Below are positions 29,227-40,800 of a DNA stretch of 46,605 nt, in pieces. Origin of the DNA: a bacterium (GTDB taxonomy: Bacteria > Patescibacteria > JAEDAM01 > Absconditabacterales > Absconditicoccaceae); the NCBI GenBank assembly GCA_030528665.1, contig JAUMYK010000006.1, positions 1 to 46,605 on the forward strand, given 5' to 3'. The stretch's first letter is position 1; every line of letters starts with the position of its first letter. Under the pieces are notes generated by a model. That model was not told the origin of the DNA. It was given only the letters and a program-made list of their open reading frames with translations, and searched no databases. Made by a program: the position numbers and the translations under genes.

Positions 29227-29305
29227 TTTTTCTGCGGAGAAGTTAAGAGAAGAATAATCATTCGTAGCCGATTAACAAAAACTTTATATTATCTTTACTA
29301 CTTCC

Positions 29306-30310
29306 ATGTTGAATATACAACACTTTATTGGAGTTCCTAAGATTAGTTTTACACAGTTGGATGACGGTGCTACAAGATTTGAGTTGAAATATGTGCCAAG
29401 AGGATTTGGACATACCTTGTGAAATGCTTTGAGAAGAATTATTTTGGCTTATAATCTCGGAGGTGCAGTTACTGGTCTAAAAATTAAAGGAGTACCTCAT
29501 GAGTACGATGTAATTGCTGGAGTGAAGGAGAATGTGATCACAATGCTCCTCAACTTCAAAAAATTACGCTTTAGAGTAGATGAAACTATTGAATCAATTC
29601 AATGGGTAGAACAGAGATTTAAAGGAATAGGACAATATACTGCAGCAGATTTGAAATTTCCTTCAGGTGTTGAGTTGCTTAATCCAGAGGAGTTTCTCTT
29701 CGAGATTACTGATAGCTCTACAGAGGTAAATATGGAAATGAGAATCGAGAAAGGATATGGCTATTATAGTCTAGAATATCTCAGACAAAGGGATAAAAAA
29801 ACAGAAAAAGATGCTGATGAGGTAGGTTTTCTTCTGATTGATAATGACTTTTCTCTCGTAGATTATGTAAGATATGATGTAGAAGAGGTAATTGAGGATT
29901 TCAGCGGAAGTACCAAAGATGCACTCAATCTTGAATTGAAAGTTAAATATGAAACCGTTTCTGCAAAAGAGATTATGATGTTTGCAGGAGAAGTCCTTGC
30001 AAGCTATGCAAAACTCTTTGTATTTGATAATGTATATATTGACAAATCAGTACTTGTAGAGTATGATGATTTGACAGAAGAGGTAGAAGGAGCAGTAGAA
30101 GATGCAGGGGTGGTAAAAACAATGCCAATTGATGCACTTCCATTGAGTGAGAGAACGAGAAATGCCTTGATCAAAAATAGTATCCTTTATGTTGAAGATT
30201 TAGAAAAGAAAAAGAAATCTGAATTACTAGTAATGAAGGGCGTTGGAAGAAAAGCAATCGATGAAATTACCTCTTCCCTCGCAAATATTGGTAAAGTATT
30301 GATTGGATAG
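29306..30310 (+). CDS. rpoA: RNA polymerase alpha subunit
   Basis: 334 residues. Alpha dimerises to nucleate RNA polymerase assembly; its C-terminal domain contacts DNA and regulators. The N-domain motif G-H-T-L-G-N-A-L-R-R contains TGA at 29420-29422 (residue 39) at a near-invariant glycine, the cleanest proof of the recoding here. The truncated standard-code ORF starts 41 residues too late. The alpha-CTD near 255-334 shows I-D-A-L-P-L-S-E-R-T-R-N-A-L and the helix-hairpin-helix G-V-G-R-K-A-I-D-E-I. TTTATATTATCTTTA lies 9-23 nt upstream. Neighbours are canonical (rpsD before, rplQ after). Confidence 0.97.
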
Positions 30311-30348
30311 AGAAAATAGAGAATTTATCATTTATTATTGATGTTAAG

Positions 30349-30735
30349 ATGAGACACAGACACAATAGACTCCTAGAACTCAATACTGGAGTGAAAAGTA
30401 AATCAGTATTTATGAGAATGCAACTTTCAAGTCTTTTGAGAGCAGGAAAGTTGACGACTACGCCTAAGAGAGCTAAGGTATTGAAGGCCTATACTGATCA
30501 TTTCTTTTCTACTTTGATGAATATTCTAGCAAAGTATGAGGAGAAGGATGCTCAGAGAGAAGCAATCAGATATGTAAAATCTGTAGTCTATGGTGAGGAA
30601 GAGGGGAAAAAGGTAATCACTACTTTCCTTCCAAAATACAAAGAAGAGAAGAGAAAATCTGGGTTCACTACTGAGTATAAACTTGGATATAGAGTAGGTG
30701 ATGCCTCACAAAAGATTATGTTGAAATTAGCATAG
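30349..30735 (+). CDS. rplQ: Ribosomal protein bL17
   Basis: 128 residues. M-R-H-R-H-N-R-L-L-E-L-N and R-A-G-K-L-T-T-T-P-K-R-A-K are the L17 signature (50S exit-tunnel region). Follows rpoA by 38 bp as in most bacteria. Upstream T-rich box TTTATCATTTATTATT. Confidence 0.96.
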   Translation: MRHRHNRLLELNTGVKSKSVFMRMQLSSLLRAGKLTTTPKRAKVLKAYTDHFFSTLMNILAKYEEKDAQREAIRYVKSVVYGEEEGKKVITTFLPKYKEEKRKSGFTTEYKLGYRVGDASQKIMLKLA

Positions 30736-30780
30736 TACTAAATGACAGAAAATTTATTTTAGTTATCGTATTGAGAAACC

Positions 30781-31239
30781 ATGGAGTTTACTAAAAAGGA
30801 TTTAAATAAGACCATCTGGATTAGACAGACAGATCAAGAAAAAAATAGAAGATGGTATCGTGTAGATGCTACAGGGAAAACTTTGGGAAGACTAGCAGTA
30901 GATATTGCTAAAAAATTGATGGGAAAAGATAGAGCATACTATTCAGACTTTTGGGATGCAGGAAGTTTTGTGATCGTAGAAAATGTTGATCAGATTGCGG
31001 TGACTGGTAAAAAGTTAACTGATAAAGTATATTATTCTTATAGTGGATATAAAGGAAATCTCAAAAGCATAACCCTTGGTGAATTGCTCAAGAAAAATCC
31101 AGGTAAAGCATTATGGTATGCAGTAAGAGGAATGCTTCCTAAAAATAAGCTGAGAGATCCTAGAATCAAGAGAATGAAACTTATCAAAGGAACAACTACT
31201 AAGTACGATAATTTTAAACCTATTAACTTGTATAAATAA
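30781..31239 (+). CDS. rplM: Ribosomal protein uL13
   Basis: 152 residues. W-Y-R-V-D-A-T-G-K-T-L-G-R-L-A, Y-Y-S-Y-S-G-Y-K-G and A-V-R-G-M-L-P-K-N-K-L mark L13, an early 50S assembly protein. Its TAA overlaps the rpsI ATG (TAATG), so rplM and rpsI are coupled. Confidence 0.96.
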   Translation: MEFTKKDLNKTIWIRQTDQEKNRRWYRVDATGKTLGRLAVDIAKKLMGKDRAYYSDFWDAGSFVIVENVDQIAVTGKKLTDKVYYSYSGYKGNLKSITLGELLKKNPGKALWYAVRGMLPKNKLRDPRIKRMKLIKGTTTKYDNFKPINLYK

Positions 31240-31661
31240 TGGCAAATAGAGAATATAATTATGCAGTAGGAAGAAGAAAGGAAACTACTGCAACTGTAAA
31301 GTTGTATGCTAAAGGAGCAGGAAGTTATGTATTGAAAACAGCTACAGGAAAAGAATATACTCTAGCTGATTATTTTGGAGGTAATCGCTACCTTTATCAA
31401 AATGCTATCGCTCCATTTTCTACTTTGGGTACTGATGTATTGAATAAATTCGATGCTGAAATCAAAGTTGTAGGAGGAGGAGTTGCAGGACAGGCTGATG
31501 CGATCAGACTTGCTTTTGCGAGAGCGTTGGTAGAGTGGAATTCAGATCTGAGAGTTTCCTTAAAGCCTCACGGATTGCTTAAGAGAGATCCTAGAGTAAA
31601 GGAAAGAAAAAAGCCAGGTCTCAAGAAAGCGAGAAAAGCTCCTACATGGTCAAAGAGATAA
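31239..31661 (+). CDS. rpsI: Ribosomal protein uS9
   Basis: 140 residues. A-V-G-R-R-K-E-T-T-A-T-V, G-G-G-V-A-G-Q-A-D-A-I-R and the basic tail ending W-S-K-R identify S9, whose C-terminal Lys-Arg reaches the P-site tRNA. The last ribosomal gene of the run; a terminator follows at once. No TGA. Confidence 0.96.
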   Translation: MANREYNYAVGRRKETTATVKLYAKGAGSYVLKTATGKEYTLADYFGGNRYLYQNAIAPFSTLGTDVLNKFDAEIKVVGGGVAGQADAIRLAFARALVEWNSDLRVSLKPHGLLKRDPRVKERKKPGLKKARKAPTWSKR

Positions 31662-31677
31662 CTATTTTTTCATATAC

Positions 31678-31705
31678 AAGGCCCGTTGCATTCGGGCTTT
31701 TTTTT
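31678..31705 (+). terminator. Intrinsic terminator after rpsI
   Basis: GCCCG (31681-31685), loop TTGCATT, CGGGC (31693-31697), then T run. It closes the ribosomal run. Confidence 0.85.
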
Positions 31706-31754
31706 GGGGATAAAAATCAGCTTTGAGTGGCTTTTAATTATTTTATAAAAAAAG

Positions 31755-32339
31755 ATGAGTATGAAAAAAAATATTGTGATGTTTGGTATTCAAGGTTCAG
31801 GAAAGGGAACGCAAGCCCATAATATTCTCAATGAATTTCAAACCTATAAATACCTAGAAATAGGAAATATCTTTAGAGCGATCAACTCCAATGAAAACTT
31901 GGTCTCTGAGTATGTTAAAGATACGATCAAAAAAGGGAGAATGGTCAAAGATAGTCTGGTTTTTGATCTTTTTAGACTTTGTTCTCATCTCTTAGAAGAG
32001 GATGAAGCGTTCTTGATTGATGGTTTCCCAAGAACAATGGCACAGTTGGATTTTTTCCTTGGCTATCAGCAGAGACATAATAAAGATTTTGTCGGGGTAT
32101 ATCTGGATTTGCCAAGATCCCTAGCAGTAGAGAGAATCCAAATCAGAGCCAAAGAGCAAAATCGTGAGGATGATCTCAATATGGAAACCGTAAATAAAAG
32201 ACTGGATCTCTTTGAATATGAAACCCTTCCAGTGATTGAACATCTCAAATCGCTTGGCAAGTTAGTCGTAATTGATGCGAATCAGCCTATTGATACCGTT
32301 TATGCACAAATTAAAGCTGAACTTAATTTAGGAATATAA
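31755..32339 (+). CDS. adk: Adenylate kinase
   Basis: 194 residues. Catalyses ATP + AMP = 2 ADP. P-loop G-I-Q-G-S-G-K-G-T-Q at about 11-20, G-R-M-V-K-D in the NMP-binding region, D-G-F-P-R-T near 90, and R-x-D in the short lid (N-R-E-D-D). The zinc-finger lid of longer bacterial enzymes is missing, so it is a short-lid type. In many bacteria adk sits beside ribosomal genes near secY; here it follows rpsI. ATG 31755 and 31761 are both possible starts. No TGA. Confidence 0.93.
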   Translation: MSMKKNIVMFGIQGSGKGTQAHNILNEFQTYKYLEIGNIFRAINSNENLVSEYVKDTIKKGRMVKDSLVFDLFRLCSHLLEEDEAFLIDGFPRTMAQLDFFLGYQQRHNKDFVGVYLDLPRSLAVERIQIRAKEQNREDDLNMETVNKRLDLFEYETLPVIEHLKSLGKLVVIDANQPIDTVYAQIKAELNLGI

Positions 32340-32355
32340 GTAGATACGATATAGC

Positions 32356-32387
32356 AATCTGATCAATCAAGGTCAGATTTTTTTTTA
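32356..32387 (+). terminator. Intrinsic terminator after adk
   Basis: AATCTGA (32356-32362) pairs with TCAGATT (32373-32379), followed by a T run. From 32388 to 32537 nothing else is seen. Confidence 0.8.
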
Positions 32388-32537
32388 TTGTTGTTTTGAG
32401 GAGAGTTATTACTTGAGCTTTTTTTCGTATATGCAGGAAAAATTTTTGAATTGTACCGTATTTTTTTGCACTAAAAAATATTATATCATAAAATACAAAA
32501 AAGGCAACTAGAAAAGAAAGAAGAAAAAAACAAAAAG

Positions 32538-32565
32538 ATGACAAAAAATCAATTTAAGATATAAT
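32538..32565 (+). promoter_or_regulatory. Promoter of the 94-aa gene
   Basis: ATGACA (32538-32543), 16-bp spacer, perfect TATAAT (32560-32565), 37 bp before ATG 32603. Confidence 0.55.
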
Positions 32566-32602
32566 TACCAGTAAGGAATTTTAATTATTTAGTAGTGGCA
32601 CA

Positions 32603-32887
32603 ATGACCAAAAAACAGTATATCATTGCCTTTCTGGATAAGGTAAAGGATATTCGAGAACCAGCGAGAGGATTTGTAGTATTGATGAGGTATGATGTCCT
32701 CAATGAGCAACAAATCGAAGAACTTTTTAAAGTCTTCAAGAGTGTGGTGGAGTCCACTACTGATCAGCAGAGAAAATATACATTACAGAGAGCAATAGCA
32801 AAAATTGAGAAACTCAAACAAGAAGAAAAAAAGATAGAAATCTGATCCTTTCAACAGGATTTAGATGCTATCTTCTCAGAAGTATAA
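32603..32887 (+). CDS. Small charged helical protein, function unknown
   Basis: 94 residues; TGA at 32843 (Gly) adds the last 14 residues to TAA. The sequence is rich in Lys/Glu/Gln (I-E-E-L-F-K-V-F-K, K-L-K-Q-E-E-K-K) and helical, without signal peptide or cysteine. It lies 47 bp before the 1622-residue giant and may be co-transcribed with it. No family recognised. Confidence 0.7.
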
Positions 32888-32934
32888 GACTTCTCATATA
32901 TCTACCTTATTTTTATGACTTATCGTATAAAAAA

Positions 32935-35900
32935 ATGACAGAAGTATTCAAATGAGCAGCTCACTTAGAGAAAAAACAAAATAAATTAGAAAATAAAATC
33001 CAAGAATTGGATAAAAAAATTGCAGAAATAAAGCAAGAGGCTGATAAACAGCAAGCAAGGATTGATCATGCGAGGCAAATGATTGAAAAGAATGAAAAAA
33101 TAAAAGAAGGGCTACATCCAAAAGATCCGCAAGCGGTAGCAGCGCAAAAACAGATTGATCATCGAAAAGAAAGGCTTGTAGAACCAACAGAGTTGCTTAA
33201 AATTTACCAAAAGGAGCTTAACAATTTGGAGAATAAAAAAGCAGATTTGCTCAAAAAAAAGGAAAAAGTCACAGAAACCTACAATGAAAAGGTAGATGAG
33301 GACTCAGCTAAAAAGTTGAAGGAATTTTTGTGAGGAAAATTTGGTGATGAAGAAATTACGAGAGCTTTCCTAGAGCAAAAATTTACCAAAGTACAAGAAA
33401 AAATTCAAGAAATCCTCGGAGATCAGGATCAGCTTGCAGTGTGGAAAAAAGCAATGGAAAACGCAAAAACGCTAGAAGAAAAGAAGGAACTAGCAATTGT
33501 TTTTGAAAAAATGCAACTCCTTGCACAGGCACACGAAGCAGAAAAGGCAGAATTAACAAAACAGGTAAAGGCTGCATTGGGGAATCTGGAAAGCACGATT
33601 ATTGTGAGTCAAGCGTATGATACCGCTGATGCCAACAAGCTGGAAAAAAAATCAGATTTTGATCAAAAGATTGATAGAACACACAAGGAAGCCAGATGGG
33701 CGAGAAAAAAAATCTTTGAGCAACTTGCTTCCAAGGATGCGGATATGAAACTTAAATTGAGTTTCCAGGAAAAGAAAATTATGAGACAGTTCGCGGGAGT
33801 CGTGAATGATATAGAAAACTGGACAAGAGCAGAAAAAAAGGATGAAAACCTGACTTTTACTCCTAGTGTAGAAAAGGTAATTTTGGACTATATTCATAGC
33901 AATCCTGAGCAGGCAGCTCGTAATACTGATGAACAATGGATTGATATGCTCAAGGCAGCAGGCTTGGTCATCAAACAAGAAAACCGAGTAGAAAGGAGAT
34001 TCGGGGCAAGAGGAACGACCTATCTCAAGGAATTTGCACAGTATTATGCTGAGAGTTTCAATTTTGATCAAACTCAGGGCTATACTGCAGGGAAAAATAT
34101 TAGAAAGTATTTTGATATGGTGAGGCAGTCAGGTGGATTTGAAGGGATGCTTGCGACCTACTGGGATGCAGCAGAGTCCTCGAGAGAAGCCTTCAAGGAC
34201 AAGGATAGAGCAAAAAGACTCTCAAAACGCTTGGAAAAAGCTGATCTAAAAACGGATTCAGACGTATTAAACCTTTTTGTAGACTTTAATCTCGATGGTA
34301 CCGTAGCACACGGAGATAGTGGATTCAAATCTGGACTCCAGATTCATTCCCTTTATGAGAGACTTGCAGGCAATGATGAAGCAGAACAAGCAAAAATCAT
34401 TGACAATATCCTCGCAGCGACCAATAAAGCAAACGGACTCGAAGGAGATGCTGCAATTACTAGAGATACTGCTAAATCGCTAGAACAGCTCGATAAAATT
34501 CAGACGCTACTCAAAAATCCTCCAGTAGATGTAAGGTATATCCTCCAGTATGGAGCAGAGGCGACGGATAAGTTTATTGCTGAACACAAGGATAAAGTTC
34601 AACTTGCCAAGACACCAGCAGAGGAGAAAGCTTTTAATGAAGCTGTGAATAAGCAGGTAAATAAGGTGCAAGAAGATATCAAAAAAGAAAAACAAAAAGC
34701 ACAAGAAGCTAATGACCAACAAGCACTCCAAGTCCTTAATGAACTCGAAAAATTGCCAAAGGAAAAATTGAGACTAGGGCTTGCTCAGGTGCTTGAAGGG
34801 CAAGTGATGACAATGAAACAGTCTGGTATGGGTATTGGGGTAAATATCCCACTTCAAAAGGTACTCAAAGGGCTTTCTTTCAACTTAGGGGCGAGTATGG
34901 ACAAAAATGGTAAGCCAAACCTTGGCATCAATCTTGCTCGAAATGGGAGTGTAGATCTTTCTGAAAATGGAAGATTTAAAGCCTTTGGAGGAGCTAATGC
35001 TGGTACGACACTTGCTACGATTCCAGTGCTGGGAGCTACAGCAGGACTTGGTTATACCTTTGAAAATAAAAAAATGGATCAAAGTCTGACGAATAGATCA
35101 GAAAAAACTGTTTCCATTGGTGGACATGTGATTTGGAGTCCAGTGCTGTTTGGGCGAGGAGGAAGTATCGGTATCGACAGAGACCTCAATAAAGGAAGAC
35201 TTGAACAAGAAAAGAATATTCTCAATAGTATCTCTACTATGACAGCAGATTTGCTGACCAAGGGAGCAGTGGATGGAAAGTTTAAAGCTGATCCTGCAGT
35301 TATTGAAGCAGCCCTCAAAGAGAGGCTTGGAAAAACCAAAAAGGAGGATATGGATCAAGCAGTGAAAAATCTAACTATGGCGCTCAAAATGTATGAAGGC
35401 GCAGAGATCAATGCTGCTACGACTCAGTTGATTTCAGAAGAACTTGCCAAAGCCTACTCCCTAGCTTGGTCAAATTTACAGGTACAAAAGCTAGATCAAA
35501 AAGGATGGTATATTTCAGGTGGAGGACTGTCTGTGACCTTCTATGCAGGAGTGATTCCAGTAGTCGGTATCCTTAAATTTGCCAACCATAGATTTGCTGG
35601 AACCGCGGATGATCTCTCCTCACTTGAGCAGGTTAAAAGAGTGATGAAGTCTGATGAGTACAATAAGGAACTCGAAGGATGAGTGGATGTAAATCTCTCT
35701 GCTCTTGAAAAGCAACTTGGAGTCTTAGGACTCATCGAAGCTCACAAAACAGAAAAAGATTTGCTTGTGATTAACGCAAAGCTTGCAGACTCTGCAAATA
35801 TCCTCTTAAGCCCAGCGATCAAAGGGAATATCAAGCTTGAAAATGGCAATCTCCTCATCCATAAAGATACTCCAGTTAGAGCACTTGCTGCGCATTTAGC

Positions 35901-37803
35901 TGATCGTAAGGTAGCGACGCTGGATATTGGAGCACAAACAAGCACTCCAGATGCAAAAATATTGAATGCAAGCACCCTTGAAAACTTGAAAGCAGAGGGG
36001 TGGTTTACGGAGGATGTAATTGATGTAACCAAGCTCCCAATAGCCAAAGCAAAACTCTCTGTAGAAAAATTCAATGCTGCTCGTGAAGAACTCAAAAAAC
36101 AGTTGGAAAAATCTGATTTCAAACCTTCTTTTGATCTCAATGCTTTGAATTTAATCCAGGATGCTGGAAAATTCCAGATTGAATATAAGGGAGAAAAAAC
36201 TGAGCTTCCAGCAGGACATCATCTCCTGATCGATGCGAAAGGTCAGATCAAATTTGAAAAAATTAAAAATGCTGAAAATTTTAAGATTATCTTGGAGGGA
36301 TACAAGAGTCAAAAATTTATTCATTCTGAAGTATTAAAGATTGATCAGGATGTTCAGATGGTTATAGATAAGGTTTATACTGATTTAAGTCTTTTGACTT
36401 CAAATGGTATCAATAATGTTGCTCATAAGAGAGCAGGATCAGAATTAGCAAAGCTCTATACCACATGGAGAGATCAGCTCAAAGAGGCGTGTTGTTATAA
36501 AATAGGTGAAAAGATTGATCCACTCTATGCGGCTGCAGGAACTATGGATCAGCTTCTTATAAAAATTCAGGAGTATTTGTTGGCAACAGATGGAGGAAAG
36601 GTAACAGGTATGTTTGCTGATACGCTACATTATCTTCGTTCTTTGCAAGATTCTTCGTTACCATCCGATAAAGTGAAACTCCAACAACTCCTTCTTGCCT
36701 TGGATGGAATGTTTAGTAGAACACAGAATGTTCGTGGAACCAATCAGGAAGATCATTATCAACTTGTCTATGGTAATGAATCTAATGAAACTACGCTAAG
36801 AAGTATTATAACTACAAATAAATTGAGAATTATTCAGAAAATTAAAAAAGAAAAACCTGATTGTGCCGAAGCATATGAAAATTTATTCAAAGCTATGGAG
36901 CAAGGTTTGGATACGCTTGGTAATCCAAATGCGCAAGTAGAAGCGATTCGTAAAGATGGAGTCATTGCTTACAACTTTGGAAACCCAGATGACCTCATGA
37001 GACCGATCATCAACCCTCATATCTTAAAGGGATCAGAAAAATCTGAAGCAGAACAACCAATTGATCCACAGATTAAACTTCATACTTTGCAAAATCTCTT
37101 TGATGAGGATTCTGTGCTTGTAGCAGATTTGATGGAGTGATTGAAAAAAGAGCTTGATTATAGTGGAACGGCAGAAGATTTGAGAGGAGTAATTCATCAA
37201 AAACTTGATGGTCTTATTGCTGGAAATGCTCTTGACTTTTGATGAAAAAGAGTTAGAATGGTGTCAGAATTTTCTACCGCTTTCTTTGCACAATGTGTAA
37301 ATCAAATGGTGATGATTGGAGGATTAAGTTTTGTAGTGGAAGGGAAAAAAGTTCCAAATTCTGATCCAAATATCCCAGGAGGTTGAAATACTCCAGGGGA
37401 ATGAGGAGAACATACCTCCAATACTCAGAGATTTGAAGCAAGTATCAGAGGATCACAAGTTGCACTAGCAGATGCAGAGTCAAAACTGAGAGATACCAAC
37501 GATACGCAGAGATTTGCAGTGGCTGCTACTATCGCAGAGATCAAGCAAGATAAGCCAGAAGAGATTTTAGAGGAGAATGATGTAGAAACTGATCCAAATG
37601 ATGGTAGTGAAACAGAAGATCCAAAGACACCAAATCCAAACGATCAAGAAACTGATCCACACGATGGTAGTGGGAATCCTACTCCACCAAAAGCTCCAGA
37701 TCCTGCACCAGTACCAGGAGATACTCCAAAGACACCAGACCATAATATTAAGGAAGAGGGTACTCCACCAGCAACACCAACAGATGAGACAGAGGATTTT
37801 TAA
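32935..37803 (+). CDS. Giant coiled-coil protein with glycine-rich beta-like region and Pro/Asp-rich tail
   Basis: 1622 residues; at least seven TGA(Gly) codons join four large ORF pieces. No N-terminal signal peptide is obvious (M-T-E-V-F-K-G-A-A-H). Residues ~10-300 are charged coiled coil (K-K-Q-N-K-L-E-N-K-I-Q-E-L). A region near 620-760 alternates small and aromatic residues (G-I-G-V-N-I-P, N-L-G-I-N-L-A, G-A-T-A-G-L-G-Y-T-F), recalling outer beta-sheet or barrel-like segments. Another helical region follows. The last ~110 residues are Asp/Pro/Thr-rich with two copies of D-P-N/H-D-G-S-x-x like calcium-binding spacers. Gracilibacterial genomes are known for such very long proteins. The export route and role are unknown; the next gene encodes another giant surface protein. 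Confidence 0.75.
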
Positions 37804-37843
37804 ACCCATAAGATAATGCTTTACTACTTTGTATATTAGCAAA

Positions 37844-40800
37844 ATGAAAAAACTATTTTGTAGTCTATTCCTTATTGGAGTAGTAGGAATGATGACCGTA
37901 TCCGCAGGTAATGTAAAGGTAGAGCAGGTAGCTACCAGTTATGCTCAATGTATTCCTGCACAGTCAAAGGACGTCTATTATTATATCCCAAATGATACCG
38001 TGAAGTATCGACCATGGGATAACATTACAGCGAGTAAGCCAGCAATTCTGGTGGCCTCCAAGACGAAAGTTGAGATGTGGAATCCAAATAATCTTATTAG
38101 TCAGTGTGGAGATTGGTCGACGATAGGAAATATTATTCCAGGGGGAAGACAGCAAACGCTTGCTTTGCATAATTTTGATGGATGTGTTTTTACCAAGCCA
38201 AATTATAGTAAAGCACAAGATCCAAATAAGCTAGATGCACAAATTCATTATTCTGTAGCATTTTGGACATTAAATGATACTTCTCCAAATAAGGCTACTG
38301 CATCTTTTGCCTATACAACCAAAGCAAAATTTGATCAAAGTCCGAGAGAATATACATGTTATCCATCAGGACAAAAGGTTGCAAAACCAGCCGACTGTCC
38401 AAAAGCAACTGTAAAATATCAAAAGGTGAATGGAGATGCGGAATATCATAATGGAGAGTGTCTCAATTATAGAGTCTTTTGGTGTGGAGATGGGCTAGTA
38501 AATAGACCTGATGGATCTACGGAATATAATAACGGTACTGCTAACGAACAATGTGACCCCAACGACCCAAACAAAACAGGCTGGGGAAACGGAGGCTGTG
38601 ACACAAGCTGTAAACCAATCAATAATCCTGAACCTGTATGTAGTAGCACTTATCACAATACAACTACCTACAATACCAACTTTCCTACGCCAAGAATGCA
38701 ACAGACTGCTCCGCTTTGTACACAAGGAAAGGTTGGGGAGTTTGTATTTGATGCGACAACAGGAAAATATACATGGAAATGTAATGGTGAAGCGTGAACT
38801 ACTCCAGTACAATGTCAAGCACAGGACCTCCGATGTGGAGATGGAACAAAAAATGGCTCAGAACAATGTGACCCAAAAGATCTAAACAAATCAGGCTGGG
38901 GAAATGGAGGTTGTGACACAAGCTGTAAACCCATCAATAATCCTGAACCAGCTTGTCATAGTGATTACAATGGGAAAACCCTTGAAAACCTCACTGCAGG
39001 CAATCATCTCTGTAATCCAGGGACAATGACCAATTTCAAGCTTGAAGGAAATACTTGGACATGGAAATGTAATGGCGAAGCAGGTACAACACCAGCCGAC
39101 TGTTCAGCAAACAAGAAACCAAAACCTGAAGCTCCAGCTTGTCATAGTGATTACAATGGGAAAACCCTTGAAAACCTCACTGCAGGCAATCATCTCTGTA
39201 ATCCAGGGACAATGACCAATTTCAAGCTTGAAGGAAATACTTGGACATGGAAATGTAACGGCGAAGCAGGTACAACACCAGCCGACTGTTCAGCAAACAA
39301 GAAACCAAAACCTGAAGCTCCAGCTTGTCATAGTGATTACAATGGGAAAACCCTTGAAAACCTCACTGCAGGCAATCATCTCTGTAATCCAGGGACAATG
39401 ACCAATTTCAAGCTTGAAGGAAATACTTGGACATGGAAATGTAACGGCGAAGCAGGTACAACACCAGCCGACTGTTCAGCAAACAAGAAACCAAAACCTG
39501 AAGCTCCAGCTTGTCATAGTGATTACAATGGGAAAACCCTTGAAAACCTCACTGCAGGCAATCATCTCTGTAATCCAGGGACAATGACCAATTTCAAGCT
39601 TGAAGGAAATACTTGGACATGGAAATGTAACGGCGAAGCGGGTACAACACCAGCCGATTGTTCAGCAAACAAGAAACCAAAACCTGAAGTTCCAGCTTGT
39701 CACAGTGATTACAATGGGAAAACCCTTGAAAACCTCACTGCAGGCAATCATCTCTGTAATCCAGGGACAATGACCAATTTCAAGCTTGAAGGAAATACTT
39801 GGACATGGAAATGTAATGGCGAAGCAGGTACAACACCAGCCGACTGTTCAGCAAACAAGAAAGAGGAGGCTCCTATCTATGATCTCGCTTTAACAAAAAA
39901 GCTTGCTGATAAAAAGTCAAGTTATAAACCTGGAGATGATATTTTCATTATCTTTACTATTTACAATCAAGGAAACAGAGAAGCAACGAATATCCAACTG
40001 ACAGACTATATTCCAGAGGGGCTGGAGGTTACAGATTCAATGTGGAATGATGTTGGGAATACCTCGATTTATTTCTTTACTGATACCATTGCTCCAGGTA
40101 TGAGTGCTGAGGTCTATATGAAAGCGACTATCAAACCAGATTTCAAAGGAAGCAAGATCGTCAACAAAGCAGAAATCTCAAAAGATAACTCAGGCGACTA
40201 CAATACTACAGATAAGGACTCCACTCCAAATAATAACCCAAATGATGACTGTTATACTGGAGATGATAAGCATATCATTACAGGAAACGGAAAAGCTGCA
40301 ACAGCAGGCAACTGTACTGATGCTACTGATGAAGATGATCATGATGGCGTAAGTATCGCAGTTGACCAGCCTACACCTCCAGTAGACCCTATCACATATG
40401 ATCTCGCATTGACCAAGACCATCATCAACAAAAAAGCAAGCTATAAAGCAGGAGATGAACTTGAGTTTACCTTTACCATCTACAATCAAGGAAACAAAGA
40501 TGCGAGAAATATCCAAATTACGGATTACTTTCCATCAGATTTGGAATTGCTAGATAGTAGTTGGACATTGGTAGGAGGAAAAGCTACAAAAACCCTGACT
40601 GATACGATCGCTCCAAATAGTCATAAAAGCCTGACTATGAAGGTTAAGATCAAACCAGATTTCAAAGGAAGCAAGATCATCAACAAAGCAGAAATCTCAA
40701 AAGATAACTCAGGCGACTACAATACTACAGACAAGGACTCCACTCCAAATAATAACCCAAATGATGACTGTTATAGTGGAGATGATAAGCATATCATTAC

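Noticed and set aside
32323..32544. Minus-strand ORF of 73 codons downstream of adk.
   Set aside because: It overlaps the adk terminator and the promoter of the following gene, with no protein features.
38951..39880. Regular 186-bp repeats as a CRISPR array.
   Set aside because: Units are contiguous, lack unique spacers and are in frame within a secreted protein.
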